Positions 14,980-22,548 of a stretch of 22,689 nt of DNA are shown one piece after another (position 1 is the stretch's first letter; every line of letters starts with the position of its first letter). The notes under the pieces were generated by a model. It did not search any database and had not been told where the DNA came from. It saw nothing but the letters and a program-made list of their open reading frames with translations. This stretch comes from CAYJRR01 sp964372275 [NCBI: uncultured bacterium] (GTDB taxonomy: Bacteria; CAYJRR01), in the NCBI GenBank assembly GCA_964372275.1, contig CAYJRR010000075.1:1-22689 (forward strand), written 5' to 3'. The position numbers were made by a program, and so were the translations under genes.

Positions 14980-16860
14980 ATGGCCTTCGAACGACCCCTC
15001 CTCGACCGAGAGACGGCCCGCCGCGCCCTGTTCGCGCTTACCCTCGCGAACCTGCTTCCCGCGTGGCTGCTCACCCACCGGCTGGTCACCCTCGCCGGCC
15101 CCACGGTGGGCGTGAAACACGCGATCTTCCTCAACGCCGCGGTGCTCGGGCAGATCGCGGCCCTCTTCGTGCTGGTGGCGCTCCTGCTCCTGCTGCTGAC
15201 GCGGGCGAGGGCGGGCCTCCGGGTCCTGCCGGTCGCCGCACCGGTCCTGTTCGGCCTGCTCGGGTTCTTCCTGCTGATCGACGTGGCGATCTACGGCCAC
15301 TACAAGTTCCACGTGAACGGGCTCGTCATCAGCGTCCTCTTCTCACCGGTGATGCGGGACGCGATGGACGTCGAGGCGAGCAACGTCGCCTGGGTGGTGG
15401 GGATCGGGGTCGCTCTCGTCGTCGCCGAAGGGATCCTGTTCGGATGGCTTCGGCGCCGGGTCGCGCCGAAGCCCTGGCGCCCGCGATGGGTCGCGCTCGC
15501 CGCGATCCCCGCCGCGCTGCTCCTGGTGGAGAAGACGATCTACGCGACCAGCGACCTGTGGGGTGAACGGCACGTGATCCGCTCGGCGCGGGCGGTGCCG
15601 CTCTACGTGCGCACCACGGCGCGCAACTTCGCGCAGCACTTCGGCTGGGCGCCGCGGAAGATGGCCACGGTCCGCGTCCGCCCGGTCGACCCGAGCGCCC
15701 ACACCCTGAAGTACCCGAAGGTGCCACTGGAGTTCGACGAACCTCCGACGCGGCCGAACATCGTCTGGTTGAACCTCGAAGGCTGGCGCTGGGACATGTT
15801 CAGCGAGGAGAACACGCCGAACCTGTGGAGATGGTCCCGGGGGGAGCAGGTGTTCGACTACCACATCAGCGGCGGGAACCGCACCGCGACCGGGGTCTTC
15901 AGCCAGTTCTACGGCCTGTACGGGAACTACTGGGACACCTTCCTATCGGAGCGCCGCTCCCCGGTCCTGGTCGACCGCCTCCAGGCGCTCGGTTACCGCA
16001 TCGACGCCGACGCCAGTCGCGAGGTCGGCTTCTTCGACATGCAAAGCAGCACCTTCGTGAAGATGCCGGAGGTCTACCATTTCGAGTGGGAGACCAACGA
16101 CTCGGCGATTCGCGATCAGGCGATCGTCCGCCACCTCCAGCGGTTCGTGGAGTCGGCCGTGGCGGAGGGGAAGCCGTTCTTCCATTGGTCGCTCTTCGAC
16201 AGCTCGCACGTGAAGTACTACTTCCCCCCCGAGTTCGCGAAGTTCGAGCCCTACGCCAAGGAGGTCGAGTACCGCGAGATCGGGATCTCCGAACAGCGGC
16301 GGATCGAGGCCAAGAACCGCTACCGCAACGCGGTGCTCTGGGAGGATCACCTGGTCGGCAGGGTCCTCGACTGGCTGAAGGAGAAGAAGCTCCTCGATAC
16401 CACGGTGGTGATCGTCACCGGCGATCACGGCGAGGAGTTTTACGAGAACGGCCACTGGACCCACGGCGGCGGCTGCACGCCGGAGGTGGTGCGGGTGCCG
16501 CTGATCGTCCACGTGCCGGGCCGAACCCCGGCGACCTTCTCCCACGTCACCTCGCACCACGACCTGGTGCCGACGCTGATGGAGATGCTCGGCACCACCA
16601 ATCCCGCCTCCGACTATTCGCTGGGCCGTTCGCTGTTCGGCGAGGAGCGGGTCCCCCACGTCGTCGCCTGCGGCTGGGACCAGAGCGCGCTGGTCGACGA
16701 GAGCGGCTGGCTGATCTTCGGCAACGACTTCCAGAATCCGCTCGACTACGAAGTGCGCGACCCCGCCTACCGGGAGGTCCCCGATGCGTCGAGCGAGGTG
16801 GAGAAGCGCACCGCGCACGTCGCCAGCGCCATCCGCAACATGAACGCCTTCCTCAAGTAG
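14980..16860 (+). CDS. YejM/PbgA-like membrane protein with alkaline-phosphatase/sulfatase domain (copy 2)
   Basis: 626 residues, same architecture as the preceding gene: about five N-terminal helices (12-40, 47-74, 82-105, 136-157, 170-187), then the periplasmic domain with IVWLNLEGWRWDMF (Glu267), HISGGNRTATGVFSQFYGLY (295-314), GDHGEEFYENG (481-491) and WTHGGGCTP. The pair shares ISGGN.T..GVF..FYGLYG, HxPPxFAKFxPY-type segments (YYFPPEFAKFEPY) and the C-terminal NAFLK/LGLFLK type ending. ESWR of copy 1 is EGWR here and HSGG is HGGG, so the active-site surroundings differ. Codon use is as GC-rich as the rest of the window. Separated from copy 1 by 88 bp holding its own promoter-like sequence. 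Confidence 0.9.
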   Translation: MAFERPLLDRETARRALFALTLANLLPAWLLTHRLVTLAGPTVGVKHAIFLNAAVLGQIAALFVLVALLLLLLTRARAGLRVLPVAAPVLFGLLGFFLLIDVAIYGHYKFHVNGLVISVLFSPVMRDAMDVEASNVAWVVGIGVALVVAEGILFGWLRRRVAPKPWRPRWVALAAIPAALLLVEKTIYATSDLWGERHVIRSARAVPLYVRTTARNFAQHFGWAPRKMATVRVRPVDPSAHTLKYPKVPLEFDEPPTRPNIVWLNLEGWRWDMFSEENTPNLWRWSRGEQVFDYHISGGNRTATGVFSQFYGLYGNYWDTFLSERRSPVLVDRLQALGYRIDADASREVGFFDMQSSTFVKMPEVYHFEWETNDSAIRDQAIVRHLQRFVESAVAEGKPFFHWSLFDSSHVKYYFPPEFAKFEPYAKEVEYREIGISEQRRIEAKNRYRNAVLWEDHLVGRVLDWLKEKKLLDTTVVIVTGDHGEEFYENGHWTHGGGCTPEVVRVPLIVHVPGRTPATFSHVTSHHDLVPTLMEMLGTTNPASDYSLGRSLFGEERVPHVVACGWDQSALVDESGWLIFGNDFQNPLDYEVRDPAYREVPDASSEVEKRTAHVASAIRNMNAFLK

Positions 16861-16891
16861 CGGCCATCCGCGGGAACGGCGATGCCGCCGC

Positions 16892-16919
16892 TTGTCCCCT
16901 GCGGTTGCCGCCCTAGCGT
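16892..16919 (+). promoter_or_regulatory. Candidate promoter of the four-helix membrane protein gene
   Basis: TTGTCC (16892-16897), 16-nt spacer, TAGCGT (16914-16919). Transcription would begin near 16926 and include the AGGAGG ribosome-binding site of the gene at 16939. Confidence 0.4.
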
Positions 16920-16938
16920 CCAAGCCAGGAGGCGACCG

Positions 16939-17427
16939 ATGGCAACGGACCGCGACCGGGCCGTGTTCGGGGGGGTCGTCGCCGGTTTCGTCGGCGGACT
17001 GGGGCTGTCGGTCTTCATGGCCGCGACGACCGCGGCCAAGGGCGGGGACGTCTGGCAGGCGATGAAGGGGGCCGGCGCCCCGTTCCTGCGCGAGGCGGCG
17101 ATGCGGCCCGGCTTCGACGCGGGACCGGTCACGGTCGGCCTGTTGAGCCACTTCGCCGTCTCGATCGGGTGGGGGATCCTCTTCGGCGCGCTCTTCTACG
17201 GCCTCCCGCGCGCCGCGACCCTCCTCGCCGGCGTGCTGTGGGGGATCGTCGTCTGGGTCGCGATGTTCTACGTCGTGCTCCCGGTCTTCGGCCTGGGCGA
17301 GATGGTCGCGCAGGTCCCCGTCTCGGCGGCGATCCTGGAGCACGTCCTGTTCGGCGTGCTCGTCGCCGTCGGGTTCCTCCCGTTCCAGCGGCGGATCGGC
17401 GGGCGCGTGCCCGCCGCCCCCGCGTGA
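16939..17427 (+). CDS. Four-helix integral membrane protein, unknown function
   Basis: 162 residues; start at the ATG at 16939, 6 nt after a perfect AGGAGG (16927-16932). Four hydrophobic segments (about 9-30, 65-88, 91-118, 131-149), rich in Gly and with small-residue motifs such as GGVVAGFVGG and GWGILFGALFYGL. The loop between helices 1 and 2 (WQAMKGAGAPFLREA) is amphipathic. A conserved-looking His lies at the start of helix 2 (LLSHF) and of helix 4 (LEHVLFG). It resembles small uncharacterised membrane families that contain a phase-repeated VAG/LFG pattern, but I do not recognise one with confidence. Its stop is 4 nt from the stop of the convergent hsp20. Confidence 0.75.
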   Translation: MATDRDRAVFGGVVAGFVGGLGLSVFMAATTAAKGGDVWQAMKGAGAPFLREAAMRPGFDAGPVTVGLLSHFAVSIGWGILFGALFYGLPRAATLLAGVLWGIVVWVAMFYVVLPVFGLGEMVAQVPVSAAILEHVLFGVLVAVGFLPFQRRIGGRVPAAPA

Positions 17428-17431
17428 CCGA

Positions 17432-17911
17432 CTACCCCTTCGCCCGGGCGGGCTTCAGCTCGATGCGTCTGGCCTGCAACTCGGGGCTCTTCGGCATCGT
17501 CAGCGTCAACACCCCGCTCTTGAGCTCCGCCTTCACCTTGTCGGTGTCGATCCCCTCGGGGCACGTGAAGCTGCGCGAGAAGCCGCCGTAGGACCGCTCG
17601 TAGGTGTAGTAGGTCTCGTCCTTCTCCTCCCGCTCCGTCTCCCTCTTGCCGCGGACGGTCAGCCGCGAGCCGGAGACGGTGATCTCCAGGTCGTCCTCCT
17701 TCACCCCCGGCAGGTCGGCCTCGATCACGATCCCGTCCTTGGTCTCGCGGACGTCGAAGTCGGGCGAAAACCCACGCTTCTCACCCCGGTGCGGTCCGAA
17801 GAACTCGACGAACGGATCCCACCGCATCATCTGACGGAACGTGCGGAACGGGTCCCAGCTCCACTCGGGCTCCGCAAGCGCACGCTCACGACGCACGGAA
17901 ATATCGGCCAT
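17432..17911 (-). CDS. Small heat-shock protein, Hsp20/alpha-crystallin family
   Basis: 159 residues. ATP-independent holdase that binds unfolding proteins and forms oligomers in the cytoplasm. N-terminal arm with WDPFRTFRQMMRWDPF, then the alpha-crystallin domain (about 48-143): FDVRETKDGIVIEADLPGVK, LEITVSGSRLTVRGKRE, and the terminal-strand signature KAELKSGVLTLTMPK. Oddly, the usual C-terminal I-x-I anchor appears only as RRIELKP. Start fixed by GGGAGGACAAGGACA before the ATG. It follows ubiE by 29 nt on the same strand and probably shares its transcript; no CIRCE or HAIR-like inverted repeat was seen upstream. Confidence 0.95.
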   Translation of the reverse strand: MADISVRRERALAEPEWSWDPFRTFRQMMRWDPFVEFFGPHRGEKRGFSPDFDVRETKDGIVIEADLPGVKEDDLEITVSGSRLTVRGKRETEREEKDETYYTYERSYGGFSRSFTCPEGIDTDKVKAELKSGVLTLTMPKSPELQARRIELKPARAKG

Positions 17912-17940
17912 TGTCCTTGTCCTCCCTCACCTCTTTCTAA

Positions 17941-18669
17941 TCATCGGACGGCGGGGACGCGACCGACGAAGCGCCAGACGGCGCCGAAGGTGAGCGGCGT
18001 GGTCTCGACGTCGATCAGGCCCGCGTCCCGCATCGTCCCGGCGAAGGTCTCCGGCGACGGGAAGGCGGCGATCGACCGCTGGAGGTGGCGATACTCGGCG
18101 CGGCCCGCCAGCAGCCCCCCGAGCCGCGGAACGACGTGGTGGACGTGGAACCGCGCCGCCGCCCCGAGCGCCCCGCCGCGCGGCTCGACCAGCTCCAGCA
18201 CGCCGACGCGCCCCCCCGGGCGGACGACGCGCGCCATCTCCCGCAGGGCCGCCACCCGGTCGGGGACGTTGCGGATGCCGAAGGCGATCGTCGCGGCGTC
18301 GAACGCGCGATCGGCGAACGGCAGCCGCTGCGCGTCCCCCTGCACGAAATCGACGGCGCCGGCGCGGAACGGCGGAGACCGCCGCCGCGTCTTTTCGCGG
18401 GCGACGGCGAGCATGCCGCCGGACGGGTCGAGTCCGACCACGTCGGCGGCCGTCGGCCCCCGCGCGAAGCGCAGCGCGACCTCGGCGGAGCCGGTCGCGA
18501 CGTCGAGGACCCGTCCGCCGGGCGCAACGGCCAGCGCCTCGACCAACGCGCGACGCCAGCGCCGGTCGAGGCCGAACGACAGCAAACGGTTCAGCCGGTC
18601 GTAGCGTGCCGCCACCCGGTCGAACATCGCTCCGCTGCCGGGGATCGGAGGGTCCGTCACGCCGGCCAT
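17941..18669 (-). CDS. ubiE: UbiE/MenG-type quinone C-methyltransferase
   Basis: 242 residues. SAM-dependent C-methylation of demethylmenaquinone and/or the ubiquinone precursor. Family signatures: MFDRVAARYDRLNRLLSFG (15-33), SAM motif I LDVATGSAEVAL, motif II VGLDPSGGML, DAQRLPFADRAFDAATIAFG followed by IRNVPD, and RPGGRVGVLELVEP. Without a quinone gene cluster nearby I cannot say which quinone is the product. ATG at 18669, with GAGTAGG just upstream; a start at the in-frame GTG three codons later is possible. It lies 46 nt after the Cys-rich small gene and 29 nt before hsp20. Confidence 0.92.
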   Translation of the reverse strand: MAGVTDPPIPGSGAMFDRVAARYDRLNRLLSFGLDRRWRRALVEALAVAPGGRVLDVATGSAEVALRFARGPTAADVVGLDPSGGMLAVAREKTRRRSPPFRAGAVDFVQGDAQRLPFADRAFDAATIAFGIRNVPDRVAALREMARVVRPGGRVGVLELVEPRGGALGAAARFHVHHVVPRLGGLLAGRAEYRHLQRSIAAFPSPETFAGTMRDAGLIDVETTPLTFGAVWRFVGRVPAVR

Positions 18670-18715
18670 CCTACTCGACCCCAGTCCCGGTGCGCGCCCT
18701 GCGACGCCGGATGCG

Positions 18716-18886
18716 CTACGGTCCGGGCGAGGCCGTGGTGCCGGCCCGCTCGGTCCGGTTCATCTCCATTCCGCAGCAGCAGCGCGGCGCCTGGTTGCCT
18801 CCGCCGGGCCCGGCCCCCTTGGTCACCGTGATCTCGCAGCCGCAACGGTCGTTCGAACAGCGGTAGACCTCGTTCTGCCTCAGCAT
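18716..18886 (-). CDS. 56-residue Cys-rich metal-binding protein, uncharacterised
   Basis: A short frame ATG(18886)-TAG(18716). The sequence starts MLRQNEVYRCSNDRCGCEIT and continues VTKGAGPGGGNQAPRCCCGMEM, with six cysteines at 10, 15, 17, 36, 37 and 38. Spacing YxC...CxC then 18 residues later CCCGxxM resembles the desulforedoxin-like lobe of desulfoferrodoxin (YxCxxC...CCGxxM), so a rubredoxin-type iron or zinc site is plausible; this is inference. AAGGGG lies 9 nt ahead of the ATG and the start is 13 nt after the stop of the small helical gene, so the pair look co-expressed and probably lead into ubiE. The tail (RAGTTASPGP) is low complexity. Confidence 0.75.
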   Translation of the reverse strand: MLRQNEVYRCSNDRCGCEITVTKGAGPGGGNQAPRCCCGMEMNRTERAGTTASPGP

Positions 18887-18899
18887 GCTTCGTCCCCTT

Positions 18900-19112
18900 T
18901 CATGGAGGGGCCGGCGCCGCCGCCTCGCGGGACGGACCGATCAAGTCGACGAGTCGGCGTTCGATCTCCTCCAACCGCTCGATCCCGGACCGTAACGATC
19001 GCCGGTAGATGCGGTCCTCCGTCCGGGTGAGCTCGGTCCGAAGCCCGTGCAGATGCAGCCCCAGGGCTTGGCGGAGCTCGCGCGCCTCCTCCAGCGTCAG
19101 CGACAGGTCCAA
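18900..19112 (-). CDS. Small helical protein, unknown function
   Basis: 70 residues from a TTG at 19112, preferred because GGAGGGG sits 6 nt upstream and the conserved-looking part begins there (DLSLTLEEARELRQALG). An ATG at 19214 would add 34 Arg/Ala-rich residues without features. The core is two long amphipathic helices: LTLEEARELRQALGLHLHGL, then TELTRTEDRIYRRSLRSGIE and a Leu/Ile-rich end (LEEIERRLVDLIG). This E-R-L-E spacing is common in small uncharacterised helical-hairpin proteins. Ends AAAPAPP. First of four closely spaced minus-strand genes that include ubiE and hsp20. Confidence 0.65.
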   Translation of the reverse strand: MDLSLTLEEARELRQALGLHLHGLRTELTRTEDRIYRRSLRSGIERLEEIERRLVDLIGPSREAAAPAPP

Positions 19113-19246
19113 CGCCGACCCCTCCGCCTCATCGCGTAGGGCCGGCCGCCGCCCGCGCACGCGCCCACGACCGGTCGCTCGACGCGCATCTTTGGCTGCG
19201 CATCGGGTCGGCACCCAACCGACGTACGGAACCCGAGGAGGCGAGG

Positions 19247-19675
19247 ATGATCTGCAAGGAGTTGATGAAGACGCAAGTGGAGTGCGTGACGCAGGACGAG
19301 GCGGTGGAGGTCGCGGCCCGGAAGATGCGGGACGCGAACATCGGTTTCCTTCCGGTCTGCGACCGGCAGATGAAGGTGCTGGGCACCCTCACCGACCGGG
19401 ACATCGCGATCCGCGTCGTCGCCGAACGGCTGCCGATCGCCACCAAGGTCCAGGAGGTGATGTCCAAGGAGGTCGTCTCCTGCCGCCCCGAGGACGACAT
19501 CCGCCGGGCCGAGGAGCTGATGGGCCAGAAGCAGAAGTCGAGGATCCTGTGCCTCGACGCCAACGGCAAGCTCGCCGGCGTGATCAGCCTCTCCGACATC
19601 GCGCAGCGGGAGGAGGCCAGCCGCACCGCGAGGATCATGCGGGAGGTGACGGGGCGGGAAGCACGGGTGCATTAG
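19247..19675 (+). CDS. Two-CBS-domain protein
   Basis: 142 residues made of a CBS pair and little else. Unit 1 is about residues 7-60 (MKTQVECVTQDEAVEVAARK, IGFLPVCD, GTLTDRDIAIRVV), unit 2 about 72-130 (MSKEVVSCRPEDDIRRAEEL, SRILCLDANGKLAGVISLSD). CBS pairs bind adenosine nucleotides or metals and usually regulate partners; no partner domain is fused here. GAGGAGGCGAGG precedes the ATG. Divergent from the small helical gene and convergent, across an inverted repeat, with the receiver gene. Cysteines at 3, 13, 38 and others are not arranged as a metal site. Confidence 0.93.
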   Translation: MICKELMKTQVECVTQDEAVEVAARKMRDANIGFLPVCDRQMKVLGTLTDRDIAIRVVAERLPIATKVQEVMSKEVVSCRPEDDIRRAEELMGQKQKSRILCLDANGKLAGVISLSDIAQREEASRTARIMREVTGREARVH

Positions 19676-19711
19676 CCCGCGTCGCGGCCATCGCCGGGAC
19701 GAAAGGCCGCT

Positions 19712-19821
19712 CCGTTCCGTTCCCTTCCCCCTCTCTTTTCCACTCCCTCTCCCGACACCTTCCGCCGAACGACCGGAACGGGAGAGGGAGAAGGAGAAGG
19801 AACGGAAAGGAACGGGAACGG
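19712..19821. repeat. Inverted pair of GTTCC/CTCCCTCTCCCG elements (copy B and partner)
   Basis: Left arm 19712-19754 is pyrimidine-rich (CCGTTCCGTTCCC ... CTCCCTCTCCCG), right arm 19779-19821 purine-rich. The innermost 12 bp pair perfectly (19743-19754 with 19779-19790) around a 24-nt loop; outward the arms pair imperfectly. The right arm, read on the minus strand, repeats blocks of copy A at 12901-12934. It fills the gap between two convergent genes, so it could act as a bidirectional terminator or transcript stabiliser, as REP-type elements do. Confidence 0.7.
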
Positions 19822-19849
19822 AACTGGGGATCCGGAACGGGGTTTCGGA

Positions 19850-20233
19850 CTACCGTTCCTCGATCATCCGCAGCAACCGATCGACGTCGTACGGCTTTGC
19901 CAAGAGCGGCAGGTCCCTCTCCGCCGGCAGGTCCCGCGGGTTCGCCGTCAGCACCACGATCCGCACCGGCGGGAGCCTCCGCTCCTCGTAGACGCGGAGG
20001 AACTCGACGCCGTCCATCACCGGCATCCGGACGTCGAGCAGGATCACGTCGGGAGGGTGTTCGTCGATCGCATGGAGCGCCTCGACGCCGTTGCCCGCCT
20101 CGACGGGGTCGTATCCGGCGATCCGCAGGACGTCGCAGAGCGCCTCCCGGATTTCGACGTCGTCCTCGACCACGAGCACGCGGGGCGCGCGCCGTGACTC
20201 GATCTCGACCGGCACGCTGACGGGTGCGCTCAT
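19850..20233 (-). CDS. Single-domain response regulator (receiver)
   Basis: 127 residues, a receiver domain alone with a 16-residue N-terminal lead. Acidic pocket Glu23-Asp24-Asp25 (VLVVEDD), phospho-acceptor Asp67 (VILLDVRMPVMDG), Thr96 (VLTAN) and Lys113 (LAKPYD) are all present, so it should be phosphorylated by a histidine kinase. No output domain and no kinase in the window; by family it acts like CheY or Spo0F, binding a partner or relaying phosphate. Start at the ATG at 20233, with GGGAGG 8 nt upstream; a longer frame from 20299 has no support. Confidence 0.93.
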   Translation of the reverse strand: MSAPVSVPVEIESRRAPRVLVVEDDVEIREALCDVLRIAGYDPVEAGNGVEALHAIDEHPPDVILLDVRMPVMDGVEFLRVYEERRLPPVRIVVLTANPRDLPAERDLPLLAKPYDVDRLLRMIEER

Positions 20234-20337
20234 CGAGTTTCCTCCCAGGGCCGATCTATACCGCATCTCCGTGGCCGCCATCACGTGCATGCTTTTCATC
20301 CGGCCGCCGCCGGGACTCTCCCCATGCTCACGCGGCC

Positions 20338-20367
20338 TTGCGCGGGGGCGCCGGGAGGGGATAGGGT
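20338..20367 (+). promoter_or_regulatory. Candidate promoter of tRNA-Leu and tig
   Basis: TTGCGC (20338-20343), 18-nt spacer, TAGGGT (20362-20367), 28 nt before the tRNA. No promoter-like sequence fits between the tRNA and tig, so this would serve both. The rest of 20234-20395 shows no other feature. Confidence 0.4.
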
Positions 20368-20395
20368 TCGCCGGTTCGAATCGCCATCACCACCA

Positions 20396-20480
20396 GCGAG
20401 GGTGGCGGAATTGGTAGACGCGCCGGGCTTAGAATCCGGTGGGTTATCCCTTGTGGGTTCGAGTCCCTCCCCTCGCACCA
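20396..20480 (+). tRNA. tRNA-Leu (anticodon UAG), CCA encoded
   Basis: Class II tRNA: acceptor GCGAGGG/CCCTCGC, D-stem GCG/CGC, anticodon stem CCGGG/TCCGG with loop CTTAGAA (anticodon TAG, reads CUN leucine codons), a variable arm GGG-TTAT-CCC, T-loop TTCGAGT, discriminator A and encoded CCA. The T-stem GTGGG/CCCTC contains one T-T mismatch at its second pair. The tig start codon is 20 nt after the CCA. Confidence 0.95.
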
Positions 20481-20499
20481 GTCTCCGGAGGAGTCTCCC

Positions 20500-21768
20500 G
20501 TGCAGGTTCAGGTCGAAAACGTCGACGGCGTCACCCGCCGGTTGAAGGTGGTGCTTCCCAAGGAGCGGGTCGAAACCGAGTTGGAACAGGTCTATCGCCA
20601 GCTGCAACGCGATGTCACGGTGAAGGGGTATCGCAAGGGGAAGGCCCCCCGCCCGGTGCTGGAGCGGATCTACCGGCCGCGGGTGGAGGCCGACGTCACC
20701 CGCCAGCTGGTGGAGCAGAGCTACGCGAAGGCGGTCGAGGAGGGGAAGCTCTCTCCGGTGGCGAGCCCGGTGATCCACGAGACCCGGCTGAAGAGGGGGG
20801 AGGAGTTTTCCTACACCGCGACGGTCGAGGTGAAGCCGGCCTTCGAGCTGCCGGGCTACAAGGGGTTCGAGGTGAAGGTCCCGCGCCCGCCGATCACCGA
20901 CGCCGACGTCGAGGAGCAGGTCAAGGGGCTGGCGGAGCGACGGGGGCAGCTGGTGCCGGTGCTCGAGGACCGTCCGGTCGGCGGCGAGGACGTGGCGATC
21001 GTCGACTACGAGACGTTCGTCGGGGGTGCCCCCTCACGGGAGCCGAAGAGCGAGGGGGTGACGCTCGAGCTCGGAAAGGGGATCCTGATCGACGAGTTCG
21101 AACGAGCGCTCCCCGGGATGAAGATCGGCGAGACGCGCGCGGTGGAGGTCGCCTTCCCCGCCGACCACGCCGACGAGAAGCTGGCCGGGAAGCGGGTCCT
21201 CTACCGGGTGACGCTCAAGGAGATCAAGCGGCGCGAGATCCCGGCGATCGACGACGCGTTCGCGCGCGAGGTGAACGCCGAAAACCTGGACGACCTGCGA
21301 GCCAAGATCCGGGTGGAGATCGAGGCGCACCGGGCGGAGGAGCGCAAGAAGGAGGTCCGCCGGCAGCTCTTGGACCGCGTCCTGGAAAAACTGCAGGTCG
21401 AGCTTCCCAAGGCGATGGTCGATCGCCAGCTCCGCGCGCTCTACCAGTCGGCGCAGAACGTGCTCGGCGGCGACCGCGTGCTCGACCGGCGAACCTTCGA
21501 ATCGCTGAAGGACCGGCTCAAGTCCGAAGCCGAACGACGGGTGCGGGAGCTGCTGGTGCTGGAGGCGATCTCCGCCGCCGAGGGGTTGAGCGTCACCGAG
21601 GCCGACGTCGAGGCGCAGTTCGAGCGGATCGGGCAGCGATACGGTCAGAGCCCGGCGGCGGTTCGCGCCTTCTACATGCAGGAGGGCCGCCTTCCGGCAC
21701 TGGTAAACATGCTGGCCGAGGAGAAGACGCTTGATTTCCTCGAAAACGCCTCCAGGATAAGCGACTAA
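20500..21768 (+). CDS. tig: Trigger factor, ribosome-associated chaperone
   Basis: 422 residues (E. coli: 432). Binds nascent chains at the ribosome exit tunnel and has a peptidyl-prolyl isomerase domain. N-terminal ribosome-binding domain with the family signature VKGYRKGKAPRPVLERIY (about 41-58, variant of GFRxGKxP), PPIase-like domain (about 145-235), and a helical C-terminal chaperone arm (IPAIDDAFAREV, VELPKAMVDRQL). GTG at 20500 is fixed by GGAGGAG (20487-20493), 6 nt upstream. Only 19 nt separate it from tRNA-Leu, so the mRNA 5' end is probably made by tRNA 3' processing. Followed by clpP and clpX, a widely conserved order. Confidence 0.97.
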   Translation: MQVQVENVDGVTRRLKVVLPKERVETELEQVYRQLQRDVTVKGYRKGKAPRPVLERIYRPRVEADVTRQLVEQSYAKAVEEGKLSPVASPVIHETRLKRGEEFSYTATVEVKPAFELPGYKGFEVKVPRPPITDADVEEQVKGLAERRGQLVPVLEDRPVGGEDVAIVDYETFVGGAPSREPKSEGVTLELGKGILIDEFERALPGMKIGETRAVEVAFPADHADEKLAGKRVLYRVTLKEIKRREIPAIDDAFAREVNAENLDDLRAKIRVEIEAHRAEERKKEVRRQLLDRVLEKLQVELPKAMVDRQLRALYQSAQNVLGGDRVLDRRTFESLKDRLKSEAERRVRELLVLEAISAAEGLSVTEADVEAQFERIGQRYGQSPAAVRAFYMQEGRLPALVNMLAEEKTLDFLENASRISD

Positions 21769-21810
21769 ATTTCACGCGCCAGGGCCGCCACTCCAGAAAG
21801 AGAGTCCGAC

Positions 21811-22446
<636 letters not shown>

Positions 22447-22489
22447 GGCGAAGCAACAGGGATCGCTCGGGAATCCCCCGGCCAGCTGC

Positions 22490-22495
22490 TAGACT
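22490..22495 (+). promoter_or_regulatory. Candidate -10 box upstream of clpX
   Basis: TAGACT, 53 nt before the clpX ATG, identical to the boxes at 12987 and 10287 (minus strand). The hexamer 17 nt upstream is TCGGGA, a poor -35. A separate clpX promoter in addition to the tig/clpP transcript is possible. Confidence 0.3.
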
Positions 22496-22548
22496 GCGGG
22501 GTAGGGGGCGTTTCGGGCACGCGTAGCCGACGGGGACGGGCCGATTCG

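Noticed and set aside
15943-17343. 466-codon minus-strand frame opposite the second YejM-like gene
   Set aside because: Shadow frame; the plus strand holds all sulfatase-fold motifs.
19712-19821. Intrinsic terminator with U-tract or CRISPR-like repeat
   Set aside because: No T-tract follows the stem and there are no regularly spaced repeats; it fits a REP-like inverted pair better.
20285-20545. Small plus-strand frame across tRNA-Leu
   Set aside because: It runs through the tRNA and the tig ribosome-binding site and has no supporting features.
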